Of a stretch of 64,000 nucleotides of DNA, positions 53,132 to 62,015 are shown one piece after another. The notes beneath the pieces were generated by a model. It saw only the letters and a list, made by a program, of their open reading frames with translations, did not search any database and had not been told where the DNA came from. A program made the translations under genes and the position numbers. Every line of letters starts with the position of its first letter. The stretch's first letter is position 1. The stretch spans positions 702,742 to 766,741 of the forward strand of contig CBDDEJ010000009.1 of assembly GCA_965226915.1 (NCBI GenBank). The letters run 5' to 3'. Source of the stretch: Io17-Chloro-G2 sp965226915 (GTDB lineage: Bacteria; Chloroflexota; Dehalococcoidia; Lucifugimonadales; UBA3495).

Positions 53132-54496
53132 TTAGAAGTTTTCTGAGGCGGCCAGTGAATCGAACCGAACGAGATTGTCTCGAAAGACCAGGTTCAAGTT
53201 GCCAGTGGGGCCGTTGCGGTGTTTGGCCACGATGATCTCCGCGATGTTCTTCGGGTAGGGCTTGCCGGGATTCTGCTGTTCCCACTCTTCCAGGGTGTAA
53301 TCCTTGTCATCCCGGTGAATGAACATGACGACATCGGCGTCCTGCTCGATGCTTCCGCTGTCCCGAAGGTCGGACAACTGGGGCCGGTGTCCGGTCCGGC
53401 CTTCCACCGCTCTGCTAAGTTGGGAGCAAGTCAACAACGCCACCCCCAGGTCCCTGGCCATTCCCTTGAGGGACCGTGATATCTCACCGATCTCCTGGAC
53501 ACGGTTGCCGCCACGCCCCTTACCCTGAATCAGTTGTAGATAGTCCACGACGAGCAGGTCCAGACCTTTCTCTCTCAATGACAAACGGCGGGCCTTGCTG
53601 CGCATCTCCACCATGGTCTGGAACGGGGTGTCATCGATGTACACGGGCAGTTCGGACAGCCGGCCGATGGAATCTATGATCCTCTGTTCTTCCGCCTCGG
53701 TATACAGGCCCAGGCGCAGGCGGTGGGCGTTTATCTCAGCGTCGGCCGCCAGCAGGCGCAGGGCCAATTGATCACGGCTCATCTCCAAGCTATACACGCC
53801 GACCTTGGCGCCGTTCATCGCGGCGTTGAGCGAAACATTCATGGCCAGGGTGCTTTTCCCCAATGAGGGACGCGCGCCCAAGATGATCATGTCCGACCGC
53901 TGCAGCCCGCCAAGCAACTCGTCAAGATCGTTGAATCCGGTCATGATCGGGCCAGTGTTCTGATTCTCCGGCTCAACAATGGCGGCCCGCTCTTCCAGAT
54001 ATTCGTCGTAGATTTCCTTGAGGGGCATGAAGTCGCGGTTCCCGTAGCCCGACCGAACGGAAAACAGCACGTCTTCCGCCTGGCGCAACGTGCCCTCGAC
54101 GTCGTCGGTGTCATCGTATCCGAAGGTGGAGATGCGGGAGGCCGCGTCGATAAGCCGCCGCATGGTAGAGGTCCGGGCAACTAGGTTCGCGTAGTGCTCG
54201 GAATGCGCGGAGGTAGGCGTGATTGAGACCAAGTGGCTCAGGTAAGCCATACCGCCCACGGTGTCCAGCCGTTCGGTCCGGCTAAGCTCTCTGGCCACGG
54301 TTACCTGGTCGATGGCCTCGCCGCGCTGAAACAGCGAAAGGCAGGCGGTGAAGCAGATCTGGTTTTTCTCCCGGTAGAAATCATCGGGCTTTATGACATG
54401 GGCGATTCGCACAAAGGTATCGCTGTCAATCAGCACGGACCCAACCACCGCCTCTTCTGCTTCCAGATCGTGAGGAAGCAGCTTTTCTGCGTACAT
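53132..54496 (-). CDS. dnaB: replicative DNA helicase DnaB
   Basis: A 454-residue DnaB. The N-terminal helical hairpin (PHDLEAEEAVVGSVLIDSDT) is followed by a RecA-type ATPase: Walker A GARPSLGKSTLAMNV, Walker B LDLLVVDYLQLIQGKG, VALLTCSQLSRAVEGRTGHR and the sensor/arg-finger end SGSIEQDADVVMFIHRDDKD. No intein. It unwinds DNA at the fork. It begins 4 bp after the rplI stop, inside a replication operon. Confidence 0.95.
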   Translation of the reverse strand: MYAEKLLPHDLEAEEAVVGSVLIDSDTFVRIAHVIKPDDFYREKNQICFTACLSLFQRGEAIDQVTVARELSRTERLDTVGGMAYLSHLVSITPTSAHSEHYANLVARTSTMRRLIDAASRISTFGYDDTDDVEGTLRQAEDVLFSVRSGYGNRDFMPLKEIYDEYLEERAAIVEPENQNTGPIMTGFNDLDELLGGLQRSDMIILGARPSLGKSTLAMNVSLNAAMNGAKVGVYSLEMSRDQLALRLLAADAEINAHRLRLGLYTEAEEQRIIDSIGRLSELPVYIDDTPFQTMVEMRSKARRLSLREKGLDLLVVDYLQLIQGKGRGGNRVQEIGEISRSLKGMARDLGVALLTCSQLSRAVEGRTGHRPQLSDLRDSGSIEQDADVVMFIHRDDKDYTLEEWEQQNPGKPYPKNIAEIIVAKHRNGPTGNLNLVFRDNLVRFDSLAASENF

Positions 54497-54500
54497 CCCC

Positions 54501-54950
54501 CTATTCCTCTGCCTCCGCGATGATGTGGACCGTGGCCGTAATGTCGGTGGACAGACGTAGAATCACGTCGTATTCCCCAGGCTCACGAATGGCGTCACTG
54601 GTTTCCACCAACCGCCGCTCAATGTCCCGACCCGACTCTGCGCTGAGTTGGGATGCGATCTGGGTGCTGCTGATGGCTCCGTAATACCTGCCGGTGGGCG
54701 TGACCCGGCCTATCACGGTGACGCTGATATCGTTTAGGGATTCGGCCAGGGCCTGCAATGTTTGGGTCTCCTTGTCCCTGGTTTCGTTGCCCTCAACTGT
54801 TATCTTACGCAGGCTCTTCAATATCTCCGCGGAGGCTATTTCGGCCAATCCCTGGGGGATAAGATAGTTGCGGGCATATCCGCCGGCAACCGTCTTAACC
54901 TCGCCCGCCCGTGCCTGATTTACCACGTCTTTGATAAAAACTACTTCCAT
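54501..54950 (-). CDS. rplI: 50S ribosomal protein bL9
   Basis: A 149-residue bL9: the N-terminal RNA-binding part has MEVVFIKDVVNQARAGEVKT and the highly conserved GYARNYLIPQGLAEIAS, followed by a long helix and C-terminal domain (SSTQIASQLSAESGRDIERR). First gene of the rplI-dnaB-dnaD-dnaC run, an arrangement seen widely in bacteria. Confidence 0.95.
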   Translation of the reverse strand: MEVVFIKDVVNQARAGEVKTVAGGYARNYLIPQGLAEIASAEILKSLRKITVEGNETRDKETQTLQALAESLNDISVTVIGRVTPTGRYYGAISSTQIASQLSAESGRDIERRLVETSDAIREPGEYDVILRLSTDITATVHIIAEAEE

Positions 54951-55328
54951 AATGAGTGCTTTTCCTTACATCCGAGTCTATCAAGAATACCAATCCGGGT
55001 CTTTCGCCGTGGCCAGCCGCCTGAATCTAAGAATCTCGACCTCAAGATTCAACGAGCGGGCCTATAACAGTATAGATTATAAAACAACCCGGTTTAAAGG
55101 CGATAGTAGCGGATGACGTCGAGCCTCGGCGCTCCCATCGACAGGGGCACTACCGGTGTGTACCCCATCTCCCCTCCACAGCGCCGAGGCCTGCACAAGA
55201 TACGACCACCAGCCTTGCTTATGTAAAGGGGGAAACCCCGGAATTTCCTGATTCGAGAGCCTGATTTCGGGTAAATTCCCCCGAATCTAGTAGATGATTT
55301 CCGGGGCCGAGTTGTTCCACGTTATCGA
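54951..55328. other. divergent intergenic region with hairpin
   Basis: Promoter region for rplI (minus) and tenA (plus). Contains an 11-bp inverted repeat GCCTCGGCGCT / AGCGCCGAGGC (55123-55133, 55180-55190) around a 46-nt loop. I found no TPP-riboswitch CTGAGA core. Confidence 0.6.
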
Positions 55329-55385
55329 TTGACTGGCCGCCCCGCCGAATCTACAATCGAAATACGTCAGGAAGAGAGAGATCGA

Positions 55386-56054
55386 TTGAGCTTTGCCGAA
55401 CATATAGAGACCAAGGCCACGCCCATACGCGAGGCGATTCTAGCCCACCCTTTCATCACCGGCGTGGGAGATGGAAGCCTTCCCGAGGAAAAGTTCAAAC
55501 ACTACGTCCAGCAGGACTACGCCTACTTGATCGACTACAGCAGAGTCTTGGCGGTGGCGTCGGCACGGGCGCCCGCCCTGGATACAATGGGTTGGTTCGC
55601 ACGCCTGCTTGATGAAACCCTGAACACGGAAATGGAGTTGCACCGCGGCTATTGCGCCGAATTCGGCATTACCAGGGAACAACTCGAAGCCACCCGTCCC
55701 GCTCCGACGACCATCGCCTACACCAGCTTCTTGTTGAAAACGGCCTACCAAGGCAGTTTCGGCGAGCTGGTGGCGGCTCTATTGCCATGCCAGTGGGGCT
55801 ATTGGGAGATCGGAGAGCATCTGGCCCGCAACGGAGAACCCGAACAAGCGCCGCTTTACTGCCGGTGGATTCAGATGTACACGTCCCAGGAATTCGCCGA
55901 ACTCGCCCAAGAGATTCGCTCACTGTCCAACCAGGTGGCCCAAGACGCCGGCCCATTGCAGACCGAGGCTATGGACCAAGCGTATTTGACCAGCCTGAGA
56001 TTTGAACACCAGTTCTGGGAGATGTCCTACAACCTAGAGCAGTGGGCCGTCTAG
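55386..56054 (+). CDS. TenA-family protein (thiaminase II-like)
   Basis: About 222 residues from TTG 55386 (AGGAAGAGAG upstream); a start at 55329 also is open. TenA features: FITGVGDGSLPEEKFKHYVQ, QDYAYLIDYSRVLAVASARA (with active-site Asp and Tyr), ALLPCQWGYWEIGEHLARN (catalytic Cys and Glu region) and FWEMSYNLEQW. Such enzymes hydrolyse aminopyrimidine from thiamine degradation products or salvage them. No other thi gene is adjacent, so the substrate may differ. Confidence 0.85.
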   Translation: MSFAEHIETKATPIREAILAHPFITGVGDGSLPEEKFKHYVQQDYAYLIDYSRVLAVASARAPALDTMGWFARLLDETLNTEMELHRGYCAEFGITREQLEATRPAPTTIAYTSFLLKTAYQGSFGELVAALLPCQWGYWEIGEHLARNGEPEQAPLYCRWIQMYTSQEFAELAQEIRSLSNQVAQDAGPLQTEAMDQAYLTSLRFEHQFWEMSYNLEQWAV

Positions 56055-56237
56055 ACCAAGGCAGCCAGGCGCCTAGCTCAAAAAATCATTCCTCTATGCC
56101 GCCGCCTCAGCCTCCGGAGCGGCGGTCATGGCGGCCCAATCGTTGAACTGGACGCTGATGCGGGTGACCCGCCGCTCCGAATCTCGTTGACTCTAGCCCA
56201 ATCATCACGGGCCGGTTCCGCCGAAACGACGCCTCGG

Positions 56238-56576
56238 CTAATCATCCAAGGGGATTGTGGCGCTGACCCGCGGATCGTCTCCCACCGACCTGGTGGTGTG
56301 GCCCTGTCCTGTGAGATCTTCGGCCAGGGTTACGTGGCCGGGTCCATAACGGTGGACCGAGCCGTCGCCTAAACCGATCTCCACGCCGCCCGAGAGGGTG
56401 ATGACGTATTGGCGCCGGGGAGCGTTGTGCCAATCTGAGAACCGCCCTGCCTCGGACTCCCGAAAGGATATGCCCTTGGCATTTTGCAGGTTGGTCAACT
56501 CCGGATGGTCTGCTAGGGACAATTCTTCGATGTGGGTCTGGCCGTCGTCGCCGGTGTAAAGCCTCATGATGCTCAT
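56238..56576 (-). CDS. cupin-domain protein
   Basis: A 112-residue single-domain cupin. Strands around RQYVITLSGGVEIGLGDGSV and HRYGPGHVTLAEDLTGQGHT give the usual two cupin motifs, with His and Glu as probable metal ligands (DWHNAPRRQYVITLSGG). Small cupins include dioxygenases, isomerases and sensors; the substrate cannot be told. Confidence 0.8.
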   Translation of the reverse strand: MSIMRLYTGDDGQTHIEELSLADHPELTNLQNAKGISFRESEAGRFSDWHNAPRRQYVITLSGGVEIGLGDGSVHRYGPGHVTLAEDLTGQGHTTRSVGDDPRVSATIPLDD

Positions 56577-56951
56577 GGTCTGTCCTCCTGATCGTTGTTA
56601 GTAATAATAGGCCGGCCGCAATAGATATCTAGCGCTCCACACCGCTCAAGGCGAGCCCTTCGGCTGGGCTCAGGACAAGCCATTCGAACCACCGCCGTTG
56701 GATTTGGGCACTGATTTAGAGAACGACTCCCACCCATGGTAAACCACTAGTTCCGTGGAAACGGAACGGAGTGGTTGATCCAGCCTCGCTGGAATTTGGA
56801 CGCAGTGTGTAGATTAGCCGTTCCGCCGAGTCATGGCAACGGGTTTATCGCGGGTTGGTCCCTCAGTGGTGCCTAACCATGCCTGCGAGTGGTAATATCT
56901 GGTAAAAGGCGCCCTGATTTCAAATCTCAGAGTACCCATCGGAGGAACTAT
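56577..56951. other. intergenic region with a dispersed short repeat
   Basis: No gene supported. Holds one copy of the dispersed GGGCTCAGGACAAGCCATTC-type repeat at about 56655-56700, related to one at about 61908-61990. Confidence 0.6.
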
Positions 56952-58001
56952 ATGGACATTGGCGTAGGCTTAGACGCAAACCTGAATCTATCTTTGGACG
57001 AACAAGCCCAGCTTTCGGAAGAGGCGGCCCGGCTGGGGTACACAAGCATTTGGACCCCGGAAGGCACCGGTCAGGACTCTTTCCAGCTTTGCGGCCACCG
57101 GTGGGATGCCAGCAGGAAGGTGGCTCCGGAAGGATTGGCCACCGGTATTGCCGTTTCGCCGGTGATGTATCGCACACCTATGGCATTCGCCATGAGCGGA
57201 GGCACGTTGAGCCAGCGCACCGGCGGAAAGTTTTTCATGGGAATCGGCACCGGCGGCGCTTACCGTCCCCGTTCCCGCAGGGCCTTGGGCTTGAAAAAAT
57301 TCTCAGCGTTGGCGTTGATGCGAGATTATCTGACGACGATCAGAAAATTGGTGGCGGGAGAGGCTGTCGATTATCAAGGTGAGGTGGTGACGCTTCAAGG
57401 CGCCAGCCTGGCCATCGACCCTGCGCCGAAGACCCCGGTGTATTTGGGGGCATTGGGACCTGAGATGCTTCGTCTAGCCGGAGAAACCGCCGACGGCGCC
57501 TGCCTCAATTGGTGCAACCCAGAACGCATTGCCTGGAGCCGGGAGCGTATCGCCGAAGGGGCAGCCAAGGCCAACCGGGACCCATCGGAAGTGAAGATGG
57601 TGCAATACATCCGGGTTTGCGTCGACGACGATGTCGATTCAGCCCGCCTGGCCTACGCCAAAGCAACCATGGGCTATGCTCTGGGCGCCCAAGTCCCAAC
57701 GGACCGGGAGCGGCAATTGGGCTACCGGGCGCACTTTGAAAGAATGGGCCATTCCGAGGAACTGGCCATGCTGGACCAGATGCGGGAAAAGGGCTCTTCT
57801 AGAGACGAAGTCGCCGCCTCATTCAGCGACGATCTCTTAAAAGACGTGGGCTATTACGGTCCCGCCGCCGGCGCCGCCGAAGCATTTAAGCGAGTATCTC
57901 AAGGCCTGGACACCGCCGTGGTCCGGGTGGTCGCCAGTCGCCCCGGATTGGACCCCATATTGGCAGTTATGCGGGCCTGCCGACCCGAATTGACCAAATA
58001 G
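56952..58001 (+). CDS. LLM-class flavin/F420-dependent oxidoreductase
   Basis: A 349-residue protein from ATG 56952 with GGAGG just ahead. Luciferase-like fold: MDIGVGLDANLNLSLDEQAQ, AARLGYTSIWTPEGTGQDSF, LATGIAVSPVMYRTPMAFAM, GRFFMGIGTGG-type GGKFFMGIGTGGAYRPRSRR and PVYLGALGPEMLRLAGETAD. The family uses FMN or F420 for oxygenation or hydride transfer. SAR202-type Chloroflexota encode many such paralogues. Substrate unknown. Confidence 0.9.
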   Translation: MDIGVGLDANLNLSLDEQAQLSEEAARLGYTSIWTPEGTGQDSFQLCGHRWDASRKVAPEGLATGIAVSPVMYRTPMAFAMSGGTLSQRTGGKFFMGIGTGGAYRPRSRRALGLKKFSALALMRDYLTTIRKLVAGEAVDYQGEVVTLQGASLAIDPAPKTPVYLGALGPEMLRLAGETADGACLNWCNPERIAWSRERIAEGAAKANRDPSEVKMVQYIRVCVDDDVDSARLAYAKATMGYALGAQVPTDRERQLGYRAHFERMGHSEELAMLDQMREKGSSRDEVAASFSDDLLKDVGYYGPAAGAAEAFKRVSQGLDTAVVRVVASRPGLDPILAVMRACRPELTK

Positions 58002-58021
58002 CCGGCTCAGTCTAACTCTAA

Positions 58022-58067
58022 AATAAAGTCCCCGCCTACTCTTGATAGATTCGGCGGGGACTTTATT
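58022..58067 (+). terminator. terminator after LLM oxidoreductase
   Basis: Perfect 15-bp stem AATAAAGTCCCCGCC / GGCGGGGACTTTATT with a 16-nt loop, 20 bp after the stop. May serve both strands. Confidence 0.8.
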
Positions 58068-58074
58068 GAACTAG

Positions 58075-58245
58075 AAACTCGGACGGAAACCCCGATTCTC
58101 TCCAAGCTTCCGTTTTCTTAGCGACGATTATCGATGTAACAGTGGGTTCTTGAACCGTATTACAGATACTATCATGCCACATAAGACTATAATACGTCTG
58201 TCTGGCGTAGCGCGAAACCCGGCCAATGGCTTTCCGGCCAGACCT
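58075..58245 (+). mobile_element. MITE copy 5 (171 bp, CTAG target duplication)
   Basis: Flanking CTAG at 58071-58074 and 58246-58249; same orientation as copy 1. Lies between two convergent genes, right after a terminator, with no gene broken. Confidence 0.9.
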
Positions 58246-58281
58246 CTAGGCTAGCCACTAGCCGCATGGGCGGTTTCGCAT

Positions 58282-59049
58282 TCAGTTCCCCGACTTCTCG
58301 ATAAACCGGGCAACTTCGAAATTGAATATTTCCGGCTGTTCAAAGTAGACCGAATGGCCCGCATCGGGGACCCTGGTCACCTTGGCGCCAGGGACATGCC
58401 GGGCGCCCGCCTCAACCACAGCGGGCGGCGTCATCTCATCGACTTCTCCCACTATGAAAAGGGCCGGCGTCTCCATTGCCGCCAGTTGGTCCGCGGTTGG
58501 TCCTTCCGATTGGGCGGCAGCCGCCGGCCGGGGCGGGTTTGTGCTGGATATCTGTAGGTACAGATTCGCCAACTCCGGATTTCGCTTCCGAAACCCCGGC
58601 GATAGGGCGCGGGTCCCGACCAGCTCGGAGGTCTGATGGCTCTCCCGCCACTTCCGGTGCAACTCCGAAACCTCTTCCACCGCCATACCGCCTACGGTGT
58701 CCGCCATCACCAGGCTCCTGGTGCGCTGAGGATGGGCCACCGCGAAGCCCAACATGGTCCGTCCGCCCATGGACTGGGCCACCAGATGCGCCCTATCGAC
58801 ATTTAGGTGATCCAGAAGGCCCGCCAGATCATCTACAAATGAATCGCTGCCCGGTCCCTCCAGCTCGTCGGCCGAATGCCCGAATCCCCGGTGGTCAAAG
58901 GTAACGCACTGGTAGCGCTGGGAGAAGTAAGGGATCTGTTGCCACCAGCTAAGCAGATTGCCGCCCGCTCCGTGGGCAAAGACTATGGCGTCTCCTTCTC
59001 CGTCGGTCTGGTAATGGATGTCGATGCCGTTGATGCGCGCTTTACTCAT
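58282..59049 (-). CDS. alpha/beta hydrolase
   Basis: A 255-residue hydrolase. Oxyanion region DAIVFAHGAGGNLLSWWQQI, nucleophile elbow LVAQSMGGRTMLGF (Ser in SxGG), acid FIVGEVDEMTPPAVVEAGAR (Asp) and base DAGHSVYFEQPEIFN (His) are all in order. A lid of helices lies between. It is probably an ester or enol-lactone hydrolase (3-oxoadipate enol-lactonase-like); substrate not shown. Last gene of the catabolic set on the minus strand. Confidence 0.88.
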   Translation of the reverse strand: MSKARINGIDIHYQTDGEGDAIVFAHGAGGNLLSWWQQIPYFSQRYQCVTFDHRGFGHSADELEGPGSDSFVDDLAGLLDHLNVDRAHLVAQSMGGRTMLGFAVAHPQRTRSLVMADTVGGMAVEEVSELHRKWRESHQTSELVGTRALSPGFRKRNPELANLYLQISSTNPPRPAAAAQSEGPTADQLAAMETPALFIVGEVDEMTPPAVVEAGARHVPGAKVTRVPDAGHSVYFEQPEIFNFEVARFIEKSGN

Positions 59050-59142
59050 TGTTCCCTCCGATTACTAGAAGAATGATGGTTTTAGGTGAAATCAGAAACC
59101 GAATATTAACATCGCGGTATCTGGAGGCGTGTCATCAGGAAA

Positions 59143-59940
59143 CTACTCCCCGGTAAAGGTAGGCGGCCGGCGTTCCCTGAAAGACGCCGCCGCTTCCGCC
59201 GCGTCGTGGGCAGACCGGCGTGCGTATCCGATGGCGTGGGTCTCGTAACGAAGCTGGTCTTCCAAGTTGGACTCCAGGCTGTGTTGCAGCACCCTTTTGG
59301 ACATTTGCATGGCCAAGGGAGGCCAAACCGCGATTTGCCGGGCCACCTCTTTAGCCTCTTCCAGCAGCCGGTCGGCGATGGTAAGCCGGTCCAACAAGCC
59401 AATGCGAAAGGCTTCCGGAGGATTAACGTACCGGCTGGTGAAAACCAGGTCGAAGGCCCGGCTGGAGCCCACGATGCGGGGCAAGAAGTAAGACAAGCCC
59501 GAGTCGGGGCTAAGGTTGCGTTCAATGAACACGGTTTTGAACCGGGTGTTTTCGCAGCCCACCCGCATGTCGCAGGCCAGCGCCAGTGACATGCCAGCGC
59601 CGACAGCCACTCCATTGACTGCGGCGATGGTCGGTTTTTCCAGGGTTTGGGAAATGGTGATTGCCTGGCGGCCTACCCAGTGGAACTCATCCAGCTTTTC
59701 TTCCCTGCTTTGTGATTCATCGGTTGGCCGGTTTGCCATTAGATCGACGCCCGAGCAAAACCCGCGGCCCTGGCCCGTCCAGATCACCGCGCGAACCTCG
59801 TCGTCGTTCTGGAGCTCGTGGCATGCTTCCATCATCTCGAGATGCAACTCCCGGCTGATGGCGTTGAGTTTTTCCGGCCGGTTCAGGGTCACCAAGGCAA
59901 TCTGGCCGTTCCGTTCCAAGGTGAGATTTTCGTAGGTCAT
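59143..59940 (-). CDS. enoyl-CoA hydratase/isomerase family protein
   Basis: About 265 residues from ATG 59940. Crotonase fold: ALVTLNRPEKLNAISRELHL, AVIWTGQGRGFCSGVDL (oxyanion-hole glycines), KPTIAAVNGVAVGAGMSLAL with the second oxyanion segment, and DMRVGCENTRFKTVFIERNL (catalytic Glu region). Acts on acyl-CoA, likely hydration or isomerisation in ring or fatty-acid breakdown. Confidence 0.9.
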   Translation of the reverse strand: MTYENLTLERNGQIALVTLNRPEKLNAISRELHLEMMEACHELQNDDEVRAVIWTGQGRGFCSGVDLMANRPTDESQSREEKLDEFHWVGRQAITISQTLEKPTIAAVNGVAVGAGMSLALACDMRVGCENTRFKTVFIERNLSPDSGLSYFLPRIVGSSRAFDLVFTSRYVNPPEAFRIGLLDRLTIADRLLEEAKEVARQIAVWPPLAMQMSKRVLQHSLESNLEDQLRYETHAIGYARRSAHDAAEAAASFRERRPPTFTGE

Positions 59941-59974
59941 AGGCGTCCACTCCAAGCGATGAGGTCGAAAAAAT

Positions 59975-60076
59975 TGTCATTCTGAGGAACGAGGTGACGA
60001 AGAATCTGGAGCGCGCCACGGTAAGCGGAAGACCAACCCCCAGATACTTCGCCGCTGCGGCTGGCTCAGCATGACA
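59975..60076. repeat. dispersed inverted repeat
   Basis: Ends TGTCATTCTGAG and CTCAGCATGACA form an imperfect inverted repeat, with inner GACGAAGAATCTGG and CCAGATACTTCGCCG also matching in reverse. A half copy occurs at about 63756-63790 (GCATCCTGAGCAGTAGCGAA). REP-like intergenic family. Confidence 0.7.
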
Positions 60077-60176
60077 TGTCGTTAGGCTGGTTCAGTTTGA
60101 CAATTCAGTAAGTTGGGTCCAAATGCCCTCTTGAGAATCAGGTGGTTATCTAGCCCGCGGCACTGACGCAAGCTAC

Positions 60177-61823
60177 TCACCGCGCCGGATAGCGGGAGAG
60201 AGTATTCTCCTCCTTGGTCATGAACTCCAGCAGGGCAGGGCGGCCTTGGGCCATGACTTCCCGTGCCCGCCCGATGGCGGGGATTATCTCGCTGGGGTCG
60301 TCTATCCGCTCGCCGTAAGCACCCAGGGCTTTGGCCACGTCGGCGTACTCGCCGTAAAGATTGGTGAAGCCAAAGCGTTCGGTGGCCACAGGGTAGTTTC
60401 GGGCGTAACCGCTGAGCACGTGGTTGTTTAGCACTATGGTCAAGATGGGTATCTCGTGACGCACCGCGGTCTCGATGTCCATACCGGCCATGCCGATGGC
60501 TGCGTCACCCATGATATTGACCACCATCTTATCGGGAGCGCCCAGTTTGGCGCCCATGGCCAGACCGAGGCCGTATCCCAACTGCGAGGAGTTGCCCCAA
60601 CCCAGGTATCCCCGGGGCACTATGGCCTCGTAGAATGGGATGGTCTGGTCCCTGGGATGCCCCGAGTCGTGGGTCACGATGGTCTGGGTGCGGTCAACGG
60701 TGTGCATCAGGTCCCAGATCACCCGGTACGGGTTGATAGGGACTTCGTCGGAGGTCAAAAGCGGCATCCATTCTTCCAGCCATTCTTCCTTAACCCGCTT
60801 GATTTCGGCCTCCACCGAACCGTCTCCCTTGCGTCCTTCGGCGCCCGCCTGCTTGCCCACCTCTTCAATAAGCTGGCGGATGACAAGCTTCGCGTCGCCG
60901 ATCACGGCATGGTGGAGTTGTTGTTCTTTGTTCAGGTCCTTCTCGTCCACTGTGCACTGAACCAGCGTCTTTCCAGCAGGGACGCCGACCGACGCCAGGT
61001 TCGTGGTGAAACTCGTGCCTATCCCGAACACTAGGTCAGCCTTGTCCAGGAAATGACGGACCATCTTCGTCATGGTGCCCGCGCCGGTCCCCAAGGACAG
61101 GGCGTGGTTTTCGGGAAAGCAACTCTTGCCGGTGTTGGTTGTGAATACCGGCGTATTGACCAACTCGGCGAACTCTTTGAGCTCCTCGGAGGCTTCTGCC
61201 CACAGAATGCCCTGGCCGGCATAGATCACCGGGTTCCTGGCCGCCAGAAGGGCCTTTACCGCGTCGGTAATATCGCTTGGGTCGCCGGAGCTCCGATAGC
61301 CTTTCACCACCCGGTAGTCGAAGGCCTCCTCGGATATCTCCTCCTGAGCAACGTCTCCGGGAACCTGCACCATCACTGGGCCGGCCCTGCCGGAGCGGAG
61401 GAAGGTGTAGGCGCGGCGCATCATTTCCGGGATGCGGTCGGCTTGGTTCACCTGAGTCGCCCATTTGGTGACGCCCTTATAGGCGCTGACCGCGTCGAAA
61501 TCCGGAGACTGGCCGGAGCGGTTGCGGGCGGTGCCTCCCGGTATCACCAGGATAGAAGTGGATTCAGCATAGGCGTGGGCGATGCCCGCAAAGGCGTTCT
61601 CAACACCCGGGCCGGACTGGGTGACCACCACGCCGGTACGCTTACCGTTGGTCACCCTGGTGTAGCCGTCGGCCATATTGACAGTGGTCCGCTCGGTGCG
61701 CGACATGATGGGTTTGATGCCGGCGATGGCGGCGGCTTCGATCAACGGATTAGCCGGGTAGCAGAAAAGGAATTCGGTTCCTTCCATTTTCAGTATGTTG
61801 GCAATGGCCGTGTTCCCCAGCAT
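60177..61823 (-). CDS. thiamine-diphosphate-dependent enzyme (acetolactate synthase-like)
   Basis: A 548-residue ThDP enzyme. N-terminal Pyr domain with GTEFLFCYPANPLIEAAAIA, the catalytic glutamate in MSRTERTTVNMADGYTRV, and GVVVTQSGPGVENAFAGIAH. Middle domain VIYAGQGILWAEASEELKEF. C-terminal PP domain with the GDx26NN motif: VVNIMGDAAIGMAGMDIETA ... LTIVLNNHVLSG. It fits acetolactate synthase, oxalyl-CoA decarboxylase or a related lyase; ALS-specific features are not decisive. Its neighbours are CoA and ring-cleavage type enzymes, so a catabolic decarboxylase or lyase is more likely than a biosynthetic one. Confidence 0.88.
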   Translation of the reverse strand: MLGNTAIANILKMEGTEFLFCYPANPLIEAAAIAGIKPIMSRTERTTVNMADGYTRVTNGKRTGVVVTQSGPGVENAFAGIAHAYAESTSILVIPGGTARNRSGQSPDFDAVSAYKGVTKWATQVNQADRIPEMMRRAYTFLRSGRAGPVMVQVPGDVAQEEISEEAFDYRVVKGYRSSGDPSDITDAVKALLAARNPVIYAGQGILWAEASEELKEFAELVNTPVFTTNTGKSCFPENHALSLGTGAGTMTKMVRHFLDKADLVFGIGTSFTTNLASVGVPAGKTLVQCTVDEKDLNKEQQLHHAVIGDAKLVIRQLIEEVGKQAGAEGRKGDGSVEAEIKRVKEEWLEEWMPLLTSDEVPINPYRVIWDLMHTVDRTQTIVTHDSGHPRDQTIPFYEAIVPRGYLGWGNSSQLGYGLGLAMGAKLGAPDKMVVNIMGDAAIGMAGMDIETAVRHEIPILTIVLNNHVLSGYARNYPVATERFGFTNLYGEYADVAKALGAYGERIDDPSEIIPAIGRAREVMAQGRPALLEFMTKEENTLSRYPAR

Positions 61824-61907
61824 TTACTCCCTCCTTGACTCCAGCGATTGGCAGTGAGGCCCTACTGGCTGACAATGATCCATCTCGACCGTGGCTGGGT
61901 CCCTCGA

Positions 61908-61990
61908 CAAGCTCAGGACGAGCGGAAAGCAGTCACAAACCGTTCGTGGTGAGCCATTCGGCCTGGCTCAGGACAGGTTTGTCGAACCAT
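61908..61990. repeat. dispersed palindromic intergenic repeat
   Basis: CTCGACAAGCTCAGGACGAG and, in reverse sense, CGTTCGTGGTGAGCC plus CTCAGGACAGGTTTGTCGAA form an extended inverted repeat around a short centre. Short related pieces occur at about 56655-56700 and 50930-50960. A REP-like element. Confidence 0.65.
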
Positions 61991-62015
61991 TCCCCGGATT
62001 CGACCACGGGACGGA

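Noticed and set aside
55085..55328. TPP riboswitch ahead of tenA
   Set aside because: No CTGAGA core or second conserved THI-box part found; only a simple inverted repeat is present.
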